Origin: Thermoplasmata archaeon
Lineage (GTDB): Archaea; Thermoplasmatota; Thermoplasmata; Lutacidiplasmatales; UBA184
Reading direction: 5' to 3'
DNA length: 64,000 nt
Assembly (NCBI GenBank): GCA_028864975.1
Contig: JAGWLG010000001.1
Location: 62,001 to 126,000 of the forward strand
Shown: in pieces, positions 47,488 to 57,800 of the stretch
Layout: every line of letters begins with the position of its first letter
How positions within the stretch are numbered: the stretch's first letter is position 1
Position numbers and translations under genes: made by a program
The notes under the pieces: model-generated
What the model was told of the DNA's origin: nothing
What the model saw: the letters and a program-made list of their open reading frames with translations, nothing else
The model's database searches: none

Positions 47488-47841
47488 CTAAGGGGAGCGT
47501 CTCCGCCGAGCCACCCGTACCTGACGGAGTCGATGGACGGCGGGGGCTGCGCTCAAGAACGCGCGGAACTCCTGCAGGACCGCCACCACCCGGGGGTCCT
47601 TCTCCACCCGTGCCTGGTCCCGCAGGTAGGCCTTCGTCGAGGCGTATTCCACAACTTCGTGGAAGAGCCCCGGTTCGTCCAAGCTTTCGAAGAGGCGCAT
47701 CGTGACCCCCCGAGGCTCTTCGTAGACGTCGAAGGCCCTGCGGAGGAACAAGAGGAACGACCGTCGCCTTCGGGCGGGGACCCGGTAGGTCAGAGTGACC
47801 GAGGCCGCCGGGCTCAGGGCCCTTCGATGCGCTAGCGCCAT
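47488..47841 (-). CDS. Small conserved-looking protein, possibly dimeric alpha/beta barrel
   Basis: The 117-residue product follows argH with a 2-nt gap (TGA-AG-ATG), so it is the last gene of the arginine operon. VTLTYRVPARRRRSFLLFLRRAFDVYEEPRGVTM in pieces, then RLFESLDEPGLFHEVVEYAS and YLRDQARVEKDPRVVAVLQEFRAFL, resemble the strand-helix pattern of antibiotic-biosynthesis-monooxygenase-like proteins. That similarity is weak. No catalytic residues can be named and a link to arginine synthesis is unproven. Confidence 0.72.
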   Translation of the reverse strand: MALAHRRALSPAASVTLTYRVPARRRRSFLLFLRRAFDVYEEPRGVTMRLFESLDEPGLFHEVVEYASTKAYLRDQARVEKDPRVVAVLQEFRAFLSAAPAVHRLRQVRVARRRRSP

Positions 47842-47843
47842 CT

Positions 47844-49370
47844 TCAGCGACCGGTGCGCAGCCGCGGGGAAGCCACGCCCACGACCGGGTCCGTCTCCAG
47901 CCGTCGCTCGAGGTCGTGGATAGCCTCCGTTTCCATACGGAGCGCAGATCGATGGCGAAGCAAGGCTCGCTCGAGCAGTAGACGGTCGTGAGCAACCTCG
48001 CCCCAGGCGCTCCCCCCGAAGGTCCTCCTCCGCTCGGGCTCCTGGTGCGGCGCGGGGGGGATCCAAGCGCTCGCCTTGAGCTCGGGGAAGCTGCGGTACC
48101 ATTCGTCCATCGTGAGCTCGCCCCAAGAGCGGTGGGCATGCTCGAGGTCCACGAGGAACCGTGCGACGCGCCGGTGCGCCTCCCGGAACGGGACCCCGTT
48201 CCGCGTGAGCTCGTCCGCGAGCTCGACGCTCGCCGTCGGGGAGGCCACACCGTGCGGTGAGGGGGAGGTGTGGAAGCGAGCGGTCCGGGCCATGGGGGCG
48301 AGGACCCGCAGGGAGCGCTCGGCCCTTCGAACGCCCTCGAACAAGAGGGGCTTCAGCGTCTGGAGGTCTCGGTTGTACGAGAGGGGTAGCCCCTTGAGGG
48401 TGATGAGGTGGGCCGCGCCGAGCCCGATGAGCGGGCCGGCCTCGCCGCGGAGCAGCTCGGCCATGTCCGGGTTCCTCTTGTGCGGCATCAGGCTGGACGT
48501 GGTGACGAAGGCATCGTCCAGGTGGATCCTCGCGACCTGGGGCGTCGACCAGAGGACCCACTCCTCGGCGAGCGAGGACAGGTGGACCCCCAGGATCGCG
48601 AGCGAACCCAAGGTCTCGCTCGCCGAGTCCCGGTCCGAAACGGCGTCCATGGCGTTCGGATGGGGCTCGCGGAAGCCAAGGGACCGGGCGGTGAGGTGTC
48701 GGTCGAGCGGCAGCGAGCTTCCCGCGACGGCCCCTGCGCCCAGGGGGCTGTAGACCATCGACTCTCGGATCCGCTTCAGGCGCGTGGCGTCGCGGGAGAG
48801 CCTTCGCGCGTGGACCTGGAGGATCTGCGCCAGGTAGACCCGCTGGGCGTCCTGCAAGTGGGTCGTCGCCGGGACCACGTAGCGCCCCTGCGGCCCCGCC
48901 GCCTGGTCGAGGAGCGCCTGCGCCGTGTCCAGGATGAGCCCTTCGAGCCGAAGGAGGGCGTCCCGCAGGTAGAGGGCGAGGTCCGTCGCGACCTGGTCGT
49001 TACGGCTGCGTCCCGTCGGCAGCCGCGCGCCCACGTCCCCCAGACGGGCCGTGAGCGCGGATTCCACGTTCATGTGGACGTCCTCGAGCTCGGGGTCGAG
49101 CCGGAAGGTCCCTGCCTCCGCCTCTCGGCGGAGCCGGACCAGTTCCCGCACGAGCGCGCGGCCCGCCGGGAGGGGGATGAGCCCCTGCCGCGTCAGCATC
49201 CGGGCGTGCGCGAGGCTCCCCAGGAGGTCGAACGGGAGGAGGACCGTGTCCTCCTTCACCGAGGCGCCGAACTCGGCCGCCTCAGGGTGGGGTGGGTGGC
49301 GAAACCTTTCCCGAAGCAGGGAGGGCCTCGCGCTCCTCGGCATCCGTGAGGGCCTCCCTCCGACGCGCAT
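47844..49370 (-). CDS. argH: Argininosuccinate lyase
   Basis: This enzyme splits argininosuccinate into arginine and fumarate. The 508-residue chain shows TGRSRNDQVATDLAL, the substrate-binding LPLDRHLTA region and the superfamily signature TSSLMPHKRNPD. The C-terminal roughly 50 residues (RRTFGGSAWGEVAHDRLLLE onward) exceed the usual length. The frame starts within the 3' end of argG (89-nt overlap); ATG codon 10 (49343) is a more economical start, as family members begin close to the RERF segment. Confidence 0.94.
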   Translation of the reverse strand: MRVGGRPSRMPRSARPSLLRERFRHPPHPEAAEFGASVKEDTVLLPFDLLGSLAHARMLTRQGLIPLPAGRALVRELVRLRREAEAGTFRLDPELEDVHMNVESALTARLGDVGARLPTGRSRNDQVATDLALYLRDALLRLEGLILDTAQALLDQAAGPQGRYVVPATTHLQDAQRVYLAQILQVHARRLSRDATRLKRIRESMVYSPLGAGAVAGSSLPLDRHLTARSLGFREPHPNAMDAVSDRDSASETLGSLAILGVHLSSLAEEWVLWSTPQVARIHLDDAFVTTSSLMPHKRNPDMAELLRGEAGPLIGLGAAHLITLKGLPLSYNRDLQTLKPLLFEGVRRAERSLRVLAPMARTARFHTSPSPHGVASPTASVELADELTRNGVPFREAHRRVARFLVDLEHAHRSWGELTMDEWYRSFPELKASAWIPPAPHQEPERRRTFGGSAWGEVAHDRLLLERALLRHRSALRMETEAIHDLERRLETDPVVGVASPRLRTGR

Positions 49371-50574
49371 AAGCCAAGCGGTTCGCGAGCCCGAAGAGGT
49401 GGATGAACCCCTCGGCCGCCTCCTGACGGAACGTGGAGGTCCGGTCGTACGTCGCGAGCTCGTGGCTGAGCAGCGAGAAGGGAGAGCGGCGTCCGACGAC
49501 CCGGGAGGTCCCCTGGAAGAGACGGAGCGTCACCTGCCCCGTGACCGTCTCCTGAGTGCTCGCAACGAAGGAGCTGAGGGACTCGCGGAGCGGACTGTAC
49601 CACATGCCCTCGTACACCGTGTCGGCGAACCGGCGGTCCACCAGGCCCTTGAAGGAAAGGAGGTCGCGCGGGAGGACGAGGGCCTCCAGCGCCTGGTGCG
49701 CCTGCACGAGCGCGATCGCAGCGGGGCACTCGTACGTCTCGCGCGACTTGATCCCGACGACCCGGTCCTCGACGTGGTCGATCCGACCGATGCCGTGGGC
49801 GCCCGCCTTCTGGTTCAGGGTCTGGATGAGGTCCACCGGCTCGAGCGACCGGCCGTTCAGGCTGATCGGGGCGCCGCGCGAGAACCCTACGACCACGTCC
49901 TCGGGGACCTTTGGCCACTTCTCGGGGTGGCTCGTCCACTGGAAGACCTCCTCCGGTGGGGCGGAGCCGGGGTCCTCAAGACGTCCGCCCTCGACCGAGC
50001 GTCCCCACAGGTTCTCGTCGACGGAGTAGGGCGACTCGGGCTTGACGTGGATCTTGAGCCCGTGCTCCCGCGCGTAGGCGATCTCGTCCTGGCGGTTCAT
50101 GTTCCACTCCCGGACGGGCGCGATGATCGACAGGTGGGGGGCGAGGGTCTGGACGCCCACGTCGAAGCGGACCTGGTCGTTCCCCTTCCCCGTGCACCCG
50201 TGCGCGACGGCGTCGGCGCCCAGCCGCAGGGCGGCGGAGACCAGATGGCGGACGATGAGCGGGCGGGCTAGGGAGGTGGAGAGCGGGTAGACCCCCTGGT
50301 AGAGGCAGTTCGCCTGGAGGGCGGGAAAGAGGAACTCCTCGGCGAAGGTCACCTTCGCATCCTCGAGAAAGGCCTCGCGGGCCCCGTTGATGGGCGCGCG
50401 CTCCACGGCGTCCTCAAGCTCCCCTTCCTGGCCCACGTCGACGGTGAGGGTGGTCACCTCGGCGCCGTAGTGTTCCTTGATCCAGGGGATGGCGACCGAC
50501 GTGTCGAGTCCTCCGGAGTAGGCGAGCACCACGTGTTTGAGCTTCCCGGCCATGTTCTTCCTCTTGGGTTTCAC
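49282..50574 (-). CDS. argG: Argininosuccinate synthase
   Basis: It joins citrulline and aspartate with ATP. The 430-residue chain has the N-type ATP pyrophosphatase motif LAYSGGLDTSVAIPW (near 15-29), TVDVGQEGELE, and AHGCTGKGNDQVRFD. The C-terminal tail is about 20 residues longer than typical. The ATG at 50574 overlaps the argB stop by ATGA; an internal ATG at 50553 directly precedes AGKLKHVVLAYSGG and is possible. Confidence 0.96.
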   Translation of the reverse strand: MKPKRKNMAGKLKHVVLAYSGGLDTSVAIPWIKEHYGAEVTTLTVDVGQEGELEDAVERAPINGAREAFLEDAKVTFAEEFLFPALQANCLYQGVYPLSTSLARPLIVRHLVSAALRLGADAVAHGCTGKGNDQVRFDVGVQTLAPHLSIIAPVREWNMNRQDEIAYAREHGLKIHVKPESPYSVDENLWGRSVEGGRLEDPGSAPPEEVFQWTSHPEKWPKVPEDVVVGFSRGAPISLNGRSLEPVDLIQTLNQKAGAHGIGRIDHVEDRVVGIKSRETYECPAAIALVQAHQALEALVLPRDLLSFKGLVDRRFADTVYEGMWYSPLRESLSSFVASTQETVTGQVTLRLFQGTSRVVGRRSPFSLLSHELATYDRTSTFRQEAAEGFIHLFGLANRLAYARRREALTDAEEREALPASGKVSPPTPP

Positions 50575-51446
50575 ACTGCTCCCGGTCCCGCAGGGATAGG
50601 GAGCAGAGGAAGGGAGGTCGCGGCCGATGAGCGGGGAGGGGCTTGACGCGGCTCGGGAACGACCCAGGTGCCGCCGCGAGGGGTCCCTTCCGAAGGGACG
50701 AGGTCCAGGGTACCGATCCAGACCCCCCGAGCCCCCTCGGACAGCATGCGAAGCGCCCCCTCTAGCTTGGGGATCATTCCACCGTGGACCGTCCCATTCT
50801 CGATGAGGGCTCTCGCCTTGGACGGCGTGAGCCGCTCGATCGGTGCTCCATCCGTGCCCCGGACCCCCGGGACGTCGGTTACAAGCAGGAGATCGCCCCC
50901 GACGGCCCCGGCGATCCCTGCCGCGAAGAGGTCGGCGTTGACATTGAGAACGCCCCCTTTCCCGTCGGAAGCGAGCGGGGCCAGGACCGGCACGGACCCC
51001 AATTGGAACAACGCGAGGAGCAGCGTGGGATCGACACGCGCGGGTTCGCCCACGGCACCTAGCCGCCCCTCCTGGACGTCACGGGCGAGCAGAAGGTCCG
51101 CCGAGACCCCCGAGAGCCCGACGGCCCGCAGGCCCGCCTCATTGAGCGCCGAGACCAGGCGGAGGTTCACCGTCCCCGCGAGCACCCCTTCGACGAGCGG
51201 GAGGACTTCCGGAGGCGTGACGCGCTGTCCATCGACCTTCTCGACGGGGAGGTGGAGACGGGCGGAGAGCTCCGAGACCTCCTCGCCTCCGCCATGGACC
51301 AGGACGAGCGGCCCGCTGCGCCGCGCCTCGGCGACGACCCAACGGACCAGCTGGTCGAGGGCCGGACCGGGGCGGACCTCCCGTCCTCCGACCTTGACCA
51401 CACGCGGGACCCCCGTCAGGGGTCCCACCGCCTTCGCGAGCCGCAT
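50571..51446 (-). CDS. argB: Acetylglutamate kinase
   Basis: The 291-residue amino-acid kinase has VVKVGGREV (phosphate-binding Lys), LVLVHGGGEEVSELS, and the ATP-site segment LLLVTDVPGVRG with a late GGMIPKLEGALRML. It phosphorylates N-acetylglutamate (or the LysW/amino-adipate version in some archaea). The tail of about 45 residues is Pro/Ser-rich and not conserved in kind. ATG 51446 lies 25 nt after argJ; argG overlaps by ATGA. Presence of argJ favours the acetyl pathway. Confidence 0.94.
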   Translation of the reverse strand: MRLAKAVGPLTGVPRVVKVGGREVRPGPALDQLVRWVVAEARRSGPLVLVHGGGEEVSELSARLHLPVEKVDGQRVTPPEVLPLVEGVLAGTVNLRLVSALNEAGLRAVGLSGVSADLLLARDVQEGRLGAVGEPARVDPTLLLALFQLGSVPVLAPLASDGKGGVLNVNADLFAAGIAGAVGGDLLLVTDVPGVRGTDGAPIERLTPSKARALIENGTVHGGMIPKLEGALRMLSEGARGVWIGTLDLVPSEGTPRGGTWVVPEPRQAPPRSSAATSLPLLPIPAGPGAV

Positions 51447-51471
51447 CGCTCTCGTTCCCAAGTCCTCGCCC

Positions 51472-52731
51472 CTAGGTCCGGTACTGGGCGTTGATCTGCA
51501 CGTAGCCGTAGGAAAGGTCGCAGCCCCAGGCGGTCGCCCGCGCCGGTCCGTTCCCCAGCTGGACGTCGAGGACGACCTCTTCCAGCCGCTGGAGGACGTT
51601 GTGGAGGCGGTGGCCCTGGCCGTTGTCCAGCCCCGGGGCCGGGGTGCCGTGAAGGATGAGCGGCCAGTTCTTCGGCCCGTCGACGAGCCGAACGTCCAGG
51701 TCCTGGGTCTCGAAGGTCGCGCCGGAGTATCCCAGCGCACAGGCGATGCGCCCGACGTTCGGGTCGGCGCCGAAGAGCGCCGTCTTCACGAGGAGGGAGC
51801 TCGCGACCGAGCGGGCCGCCTGACGTGCCTCGTGAGCGTCCGCCGCCCCGTGGACGTTCACGGTGAGGAGCTTGGTCGCCCCTTCCCCATCGCGGGCGAC
51901 GGAACGGGCCAGGCGCTCGAGGACGTAGGCGACCCCCCGGGCGAGCGCGGGGTCATCGTCGGCGAGGGCTCCCCCCGCCTCGCCGTTGGCGAAAGCGAGC
52001 ACGGTGTCGTTCGTCGAGGTGTCCCCGTCGACGCTGATCATGTTGAACGTGCGGTCCGCCTCCCGCGTGAGGAGGCCCTGCCACCCCGGCGTGCTGACCC
52101 GCGCGTCGGTGGTCAGGAAGGCGAGGGTGGTGGCGTGAGGAGGTCCCACCGAGGGGGCGATCATGCCGCTCCCCTTGGCCATTCCGCCCAGGCGGGCACG
52201 GGTGCCGTCCGCAAGGCGGACCGAGACCGCGGCCTCCTTCGTGCGGGTGTCCGTGGTCAGGATCGCCGTCGCGGCGCGCGTCGAGGCGGGACGATCGGAG
52301 GCCAGCGCGTGCACCGCCTGGGGCAAGTGCGATTCGACGCGCTCGACCGGGATGCGCGGGCCGATCACGCCGGTGGCCGCGTGGTAGACCGAGCCCTGGG
52401 GAAGCTTCAGCGCCCCTTCTGCGAGCTCGATGACGCGGCGCGAGTCGGCGAGCCCCTCGGGGCCGGTCAGCGCGTTTGCGACGCCGCTCACGACGACGAG
52501 GCCGCGGGCCTCCCCGGGGTGCTCCCGCAGGAGCCCTTCGCAGATCTCGACGGGCGCCGCACGCACGCGATTCGTTGTGAAGAGGCCGGCCACCGTGGCC
52601 GGTCTCTCGCTCACCAGCAGCGCGAGGTCAGGGCGGAGCGACCGCTTGATTCCGCAGGCGAGTCCGCTGGCCCGGTAGCCCTTCGGGAAGGTGATGCCGT
52701 GGTCCGAGACGGAGAACTCCCCGAGGCTCAT
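51472..52731 (-). CDS. argJ: Glutamate N-acetyltransferase / ornithine acetyltransferase
   Basis: ArgJ recycles the acetyl group from acetylornithine to glutamate. The 419-residue precursor self-cleaves before a threonine: PHATTLAFLTTDA carries the site (Ala/Thr). KGSGMIAPSVG just before it, MISVDGDTSTNDTV and the late GYVQINAQYRT terminus are typical of the family. ATG 52731 overlaps the argC stop by ATGA. With argJ the acetyl cycle is closed and no separate argE is needed. Confidence 0.96.
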   Translation of the reverse strand: MSLGEFSVSDHGITFPKGYRASGLACGIKRSLRPDLALLVSERPATVAGLFTTNRVRAAPVEICEGLLREHPGEARGLVVVSGVANALTGPEGLADSRRVIELAEGALKLPQGSVYHAATGVIGPRIPVERVESHLPQAVHALASDRPASTRAATAILTTDTRTKEAAVSVRLADGTRARLGGMAKGSGMIAPSVGPPHATTLAFLTTDARVSTPGWQGLLTREADRTFNMISVDGDTSTNDTVLAFANGEAGGALADDDPALARGVAYVLERLARSVARDGEGATKLLTVNVHGAADAHEARQAARSVASSLLVKTALFGADPNVGRIACALGYSGATFETQDLDVRLVDGPKNWPLILHGTPAPGLDNGQGHRLHNVLQRLEEVVLDVQLGNGPARATAWGCDLSYGYVQINAQYRT

Positions 52732-53759
52732 GGCCCGAGCCCTCCTGCGGGTAGCCCATCCGTCTCGGGAACGCCCAGCATCAGGTTCGCGTTCTGGATG
52801 GCCTGCCCCGCGCCCCCCTTCACCAGATTGTCGAGAGCGCTGTAGAGGACCCCCGACGGAGGCGCGGCCTCCGTCGCCAGGTAGCAACGGTTCGACCCCA
52901 CGGCCCAAGGCAGGCGTGGGATGCCGCCCACGCGGACGAAGGGCTCGCTGGCATAGGCGGCCTCGAGCGTGGGGTTCCACGAGGAGAACGAGGAGGACTC
53001 GACCCCAGGGGCGTAGATCGAGCAGAGGAGCCCACGGACCACGGGAACCAGGTGCGGGACGAACGTGAGCTGCGGGCCCTCGCCCGAGGCGACCCCGGAG
53101 AGCTCGCTCAGCGCCTGGCGGATCTCCGGCACGTGGCGGTGGTTCCCTCCTCCGTAGGGGTTGACGGAGGCCCCCGCGAGCGGGTGATGCGTGGCGGGGG
53201 TCGGCGAAGCGCCCGCGCCCGAGCTCCCGCTCTTCGCATCGACGACGATGTGCGAGGGGAGGAGCCTCTTCTTCGCGAGAGGCAGGAGGGCCAGGAGCGT
53301 CGCGGTCGGGTAGCAGCCCGGGTTCGCGAGGAGCTTCGCTCCTCTGACCGCGTCGCGGTCGATCTCGGGGAGCCCGTAGACGGCTTGGGCGAGCCCGTCA
53401 GGGTCCGAGTGTGGCCGTCCGTAGGTCGCCTCGTAGGCCGCGGGGTCCTTCAGCCGATAATCGGGACCGAGGTCGACGACGCGGATGCCGCGGGAGCGGA
53501 GCGAAGGGGCAGTGCGCAGCGCCTCGCCTTGGGGGAGGGCGAGGAAGGCCAGGTCCACATCGAGCGACGAAGCGTCCGGCTCCAACTTGAGCGCGTGGCC
53601 GTCCGCCAGCCAGGGGCAGATGCGGTCGAGGGTCTCTCCGGCGTGGGATTGCGAGACGGCCTGCTTGAGGAGGAGCGAGGGGTGCGAGGAGAGGAGCCTC
53701 AGAAGCTCTCCGCCCAAGTACCCGCTCGCCCCAACGACCCCAACCGTACGTGTTGTCAT
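52728..53759 (-). CDS. argC: N-acetyl-gamma-glutamyl-phosphate reductase
   Basis: The 343-residue enzyme reduces acetylglutamyl phosphate with NADPH. The nucleotide motif GVVGASGYLGGELLRLL is at the N-terminus, the active-site cysteine is in LANPGCYPTATLL, and the conserved NPYGGGNHRHVPEI is present. It heads the operon argC-J-B-G-H. The ATG at 53759 is the only start compatible with the Rossmann motif; the longer frame upstream is non-coding. Confidence 0.96.
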   Translation of the reverse strand: MTTRTVGVVGASGYLGGELLRLLSSHPSLLLKQAVSQSHAGETLDRICPWLADGHALKLEPDASSLDVDLAFLALPQGEALRTAPSLRSRGIRVVDLGPDYRLKDPAAYEATYGRPHSDPDGLAQAVYGLPEIDRDAVRGAKLLANPGCYPTATLLALLPLAKKRLLPSHIVVDAKSGSSGAGASPTPATHHPLAGASVNPYGGGNHRHVPEIRQALSELSGVASGEGPQLTFVPHLVPVVRGLLCSIYAPGVESSSFSSWNPTLEAAYASEPFVRVGGIPRLPWAVGSNRCYLATEAAPPSGVLYSALDNLVKGGAGQAIQNANLMLGVPETDGLPAGGLGP

Positions 53760-53917
53760 GAGAGGTGGGCGGTGGTGGGGGACTCCTTGGAGGAAGAGAG
53801 ACGCGCCGTCGAACTTCCCCTTCGCGTCGCGAGAGTGACCGCGCGGCGCCTCGACGCTCCGTGGGACCGTCAGCGGTCGCTCGAGGGACGTCGTGGGTCG
53901 CGGCTGTTCCGTGGGGA

Positions 53918-54646
53918 TTACGGATGTCCCGAGGGCGACTCGCGCCGCAGGGGCTCGTCGCCGCCTTGCGGATGTGGGTGGACCAGGTCGCCCAGCACCT
54001 GGAAGGCCCCGAGCAGGTCCTTCTCCTCGAGGACGAACGTGCTGTCGGTGTGCGAGCTCACGATCTCGAGGCAGTTGATCCCGCGTCGCGCGAGCGCGTT
54101 CGCGAGGAAGGCCAGCACGCCTGGGGTGCGCACGATCGAAGAGGGCGAGCGGACCGTAAGGGCGGCCAGTCCCCGGAAGATGTCGATGACGTAGCCCTTG
54201 CCGAGGCTGGGGACCACGCTCGTGAGCAGGTCGTCCTCGAGCAGGATCGTGAGCGCGCCAGGGCCCTGCAGGAGCTGGAGCAGGTGCCGTCGGTCCTTGA
54301 GGAGCTCCCCCGCGGCCTCGTCGACCCGGAGCAGGACCTCCCAATCGTTGCGGGCCGCAATGATCGCGACCCTGGTGCGGACCTCGATCCGGGAGCCGTG
54401 GATGACCTGGAGGATCCGCTCGTCCTGGGCGACCTCCTGCTGCATCTGCCGCTGGTAGCGGCGGCAGGCGACGGTGACCGCCTCCTCGTTCTTCAGACCC
54501 TTCTCCTCGAGGATCCTACGGGCGAGCGCGGTGAAGTTCACGACGTCCCAGGCGAGGCAGTCGCGGATGGAGGGGTGCTCATCGATGTACCTTCGGGTGA
54601 TGTCCGCCGCGGTCGGGCCTTCCGGCTTCGGCGGGATACGAGGCAT
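53918..54646 (-). CDS. ACT-domain protein upstream of the arginine operon
   Basis: The 242-residue protein begins with a helical domain (ITRRYIDEHPSIRDCLAWDVVNFTALARRILEEKG, then EEAVTVACRRYQRQ) that looks like a small DNA-binding or scaffold module. It ends with two ACT-like regions (about 85-160 and 170-225: TVRSPSSIVRTPGVLAFLANALARRGINCLEIVSSHTDSTFVLEE in pieces). ACT domains bind amino acids, so the protein is a plausible amino-acid-responsive regulator. It lies 158 bp upstream of argC on the same strand. The regulatory link is inference. Confidence 0.8.
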   Translation of the reverse strand: MPRIPPKPEGPTAADITRRYIDEHPSIRDCLAWDVVNFTALARRILEEKGLKNEEAVTVACRRYQRQMQQEVAQDERILQVIHGSRIEVRTRVAIIAARNDWEVLLRVDEAAGELLKDRRHLLQLLQGPGALTILLEDDLLTSVVPSLGKGYVIDIFRGLAALTVRSPSSIVRTPGVLAFLANALARRGINCLEIVSSHTDSTFVLEEKDLLGAFQVLGDLVHPHPQGGDEPLRRESPSGHP

Positions 54647-54758
54647 GGCCCGGCGGGATGAACGTTCCTCCCCTTGAAGCTGACCAATGGGCCGTGAGGC
54701 AGCAGCCCGCCGGGTGATCGTTGTTCCGGGAGCAGAGAACCCTTCTCGACTTCACCCA

Positions 54759-54791
54759 GGTTCAAGAATGCCGAACACGATGCCTTGAACC
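54759..54791. promoter_or_regulatory. Inverted repeat upstream of the permease fusion gene
   Basis: GGTTCAAG (54759-54766) and CTTGAACC (54784-54791) form 8-bp perfect arms separated by 17 nt. They sit 20 nt before the TATA-like ACAATAGG (54811-54818) that serves the 54838 gene. It may be a regulator site or a hairpin in the divergent spacer. The remaining 54647-54758 shows nothing definite. Confidence 0.5.
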
Positions 54792-54810
54792 AGACTGAGC
54801 ATTCCCCCGG

Positions 54811-54818
54811 ACAATAGG
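54811..54818 (+). promoter_or_regulatory. TATA box of the kelch-PKD-permease gene
   Basis: ACAATAGG is centred 24 nt before the TTG at 54838, so transcription should start at or next to that codon. This supports the TTG as a leaderless start. Confidence 0.45.
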
Positions 54819-54837
54819 CAAGCCTCAGGAGCCGCTC

Positions 54838-57800
54838 TTGAGAAACCATCCCCTGGACGCTTCCCTCCCCAGGCCGGATGGGCCACGTGCCCCGCATGGC
54901 GGGAACCCGCCAGCCCGACGGGTCCTTGGGCGTGGAGTTCGGGAGCTCCGCATCTTGTTCCCGCTGCTGGTCTTCCTCCTCGTCCTCACGCCGTCCTTGG
55001 GAGGCGGGGCGGGGACGGGCCAGGAGATTCTCCACCGCTCGCAAGCTGTAGCAGGGGCTATCTCCGCTCCCGGGTCCACCTCGGTGACACCCTCTCCGCC
55101 AGGGCCCCTCCTTTGGTCCTACTCGGACGGCGGTTCCCCCGACCCGATCCGATCCCAGGCTGGAGTGGCGAGCTTCTCGCTTGGTTCGATCGGCTATGTT
55201 GATGTCATCGGGGGTTCGGGTCCCTGCGGCCTCTACTGCAACGACGATTGGGAAGTGAACCTCAATGCTCTTGCGTACCCAACTTGGTTCCATGAGCCCC
55301 CGCCCACGAACGTCGGACGGAAAGGGCCGAGCTTGGCCTTCGACCCCGCCTCCAACGAGCTCGTGCTATTCGGGGGACTGAACGGTACCCTTGGAGCGCT
55401 CAACGATACCTGGACGCGCGTCCTCTTGGTTCGAGGATGGGCGCCCGTCGCGGGGGCTGCGCCGCCGCCCCGGTGGGATGCTGCGTTCGCCTACGACCCG
55501 GCCCTCGGGGGAGTGGTCCTGTTCGGGGGCCTCGGGCCGGGAGGACAGCCGCTCGGGGACACCTGGCTGTTCCGTGGCGACCGGTGGACGCCCATCGTAT
55601 CCTTGGTGTCCCCTGCAGCCCGGTCTGGCAGCTCACTAGTATGGCAGGGCGACGAGGAGAGGATGACCCTTTTCGGGGGAAACGGGAGTGCTGGCCCCCT
55701 CTCGGACACCTGGGGACTCGCCTCAGGCGGGTGGTACCCTTTGTCGCCGACCCTCACGCCCTCGCCCCGCACCCTGGCGGCCGTGGGTTCGGACGGGGCG
55801 GGGGACCCGGTGATCTTCGGTGGATGGGGAACACCCGGATACCTCAACGACACGTGGATCCTCTACGGCGACAACTGGAGCGAGCCGACCGTTGAGACCG
55901 TAGCAAGGCCCGCCGCAGCTGAGGGCGCGATCCTGGTCCCTGACGCTGGTGCCACCCCCAACGACCTCCTACTGTACTGGGGAAAGGGTGAGGGCGGATA
56001 CTCGATTATCACGTGGGGGCTCCGGGTCCAGAACGGTGGGAGCCCTTCGTCCCCCCCTCCTCTTAGGGTGGCGGCGCAGGCCTCAGGATCGAACGGAACG
56101 AGCCCGTTCGCAGCATCCTTCGAAGCATTGGGGAGCGGGGGGGTGCCCCCCTACGGCGAGGTGTGGGGCTTCGGGGACGGCACACCACCTTCCATCAACC
56201 CGTATCCTCGGCACGTCTTCGCCTCTCCGGGCAATTATCTCGCCCACCTTCTCCTGCAGGACACCGCTTCTCCCCCGGCGACCGCGAGCGCCGACCTGGC
56301 GGTCCACGTCCATGCCCCTAACGGATCGTTCGCGGTCAACGTCTCGGCGACGGAGCGGTCGGGCCCACCTCCGCTCACGACGACCCTATTTGCCACCCCG
56401 TCGGGGGGTATGGGCCCGTACAGCTACCGCTGGCTCTTCGGAGATGGCACACCATCCTCTCGAGCACCCTCCCCGACACACATCTACAACGCTTCAGGGA
56501 CGTTCGTCGCGCGGTTGTTCCTCAACGACAGCCGTGGAGCGAGCGCCAACTTCTCCTACACGATGCGTGTCGTGGCCTCGGGACTTGCGGTCGCCTTCAC
56601 CGCCTCGCCGTCGCAGGGCCATCCCCCCATCACGGTGGCCTTCCACGCGAGCGCCCAGGGCGGAGACCCCCCGTACCATTACTTCTGGAGCTTTGGCGAC
56701 GGGAACTCGTCGTACGGTGGGAACGCAAACGCCACCAACCTCTACGGGAGGGCCGGGACGTTCGAGATCCGGGTCACGGTCCTCGACGCACAGGGAAGTA
56801 ACGCGACTGCAAGCGAGGCCATCCTCGTAACGCCCCCACCCCCGTTCGTCCCTCCCCCCCCCACGCTCTTGGAGAAGGTGGCGCGCCTCCTCGCCCCGGT
56901 GGTTCGAGGGCTGTCAAATCCCTGGGTCCTCGGTTCGCTAGTCCTGGTGATCGGCGGCACCGTGACGCTTCGCTGGGGACTCCCGACCGTCCGGCTCCGA
57001 AGTTCCGTTCGCCGGGGGAAGTCCTCCCTCAATCATGAAGCGACCTGGGGGGTCGCGGAGGTGGAGGTCGTGGTACACGGATTTCGCCACGGAGCCCAAC
57101 TCTCCGACCTCCTCGGCAGGCTTCGCCCACTTGTAGAGAGGGACGCCCGCCGGCTCGCTTCCCACCTCACCTGGCATCCCGGTTCAGCTGCCACTTGGTT
57201 GGCCCGTCGTGCGTTGCTTCTCGTACCCCAACTGCTCATTGCGGCCACGGTCTTGTTCATTGGGCTGAGGGCCCTGCCGGGGCTGGTCGTAGGCCCACCG
57301 ACCTTCCCCGGAATCCCGTTCGGCCCCCTGGGGTTCCTGCAGGCATGGTGGAGCTACGTCTCGGAGCTCCTGGGCGGGGGGCTCTCCGACCCCTATCTTG
57401 CTGCGAACCTCCCCTACACGCTGCAGTTCATGGGAGTGATCGTGCTCCTGAGCGCAATCATTTCCTACCCCTTGGGCGTTCTCGCGGGCTGGAAACAGGG
57501 TGGGGTCGTCGATCAGTCCACGAGGTTCGCGGGAGTCCTAGCGAACTCGTTCCAGATCTTCGTCGTCGCGCTCCTGACCCTGGTGGGAGCATGGCTGTGG
57601 TACTACCAGACCACGAACGGGGACTTCCTCGTCTCGAGCCTGCCTTCCATCCTCTGGGACGACCAGAACATGGGAGGGATCCCTCCTTGGGTGTCGGTCT
57701 TGCAGGCGACGTCTCCCACGGGCTTCCCGCTCGTCGACGCGCCCCTTCACGGCGCGTGGGCGTTCGAGCAGGTGATGTTGCTGAAGATCCTTGTCCAGGC

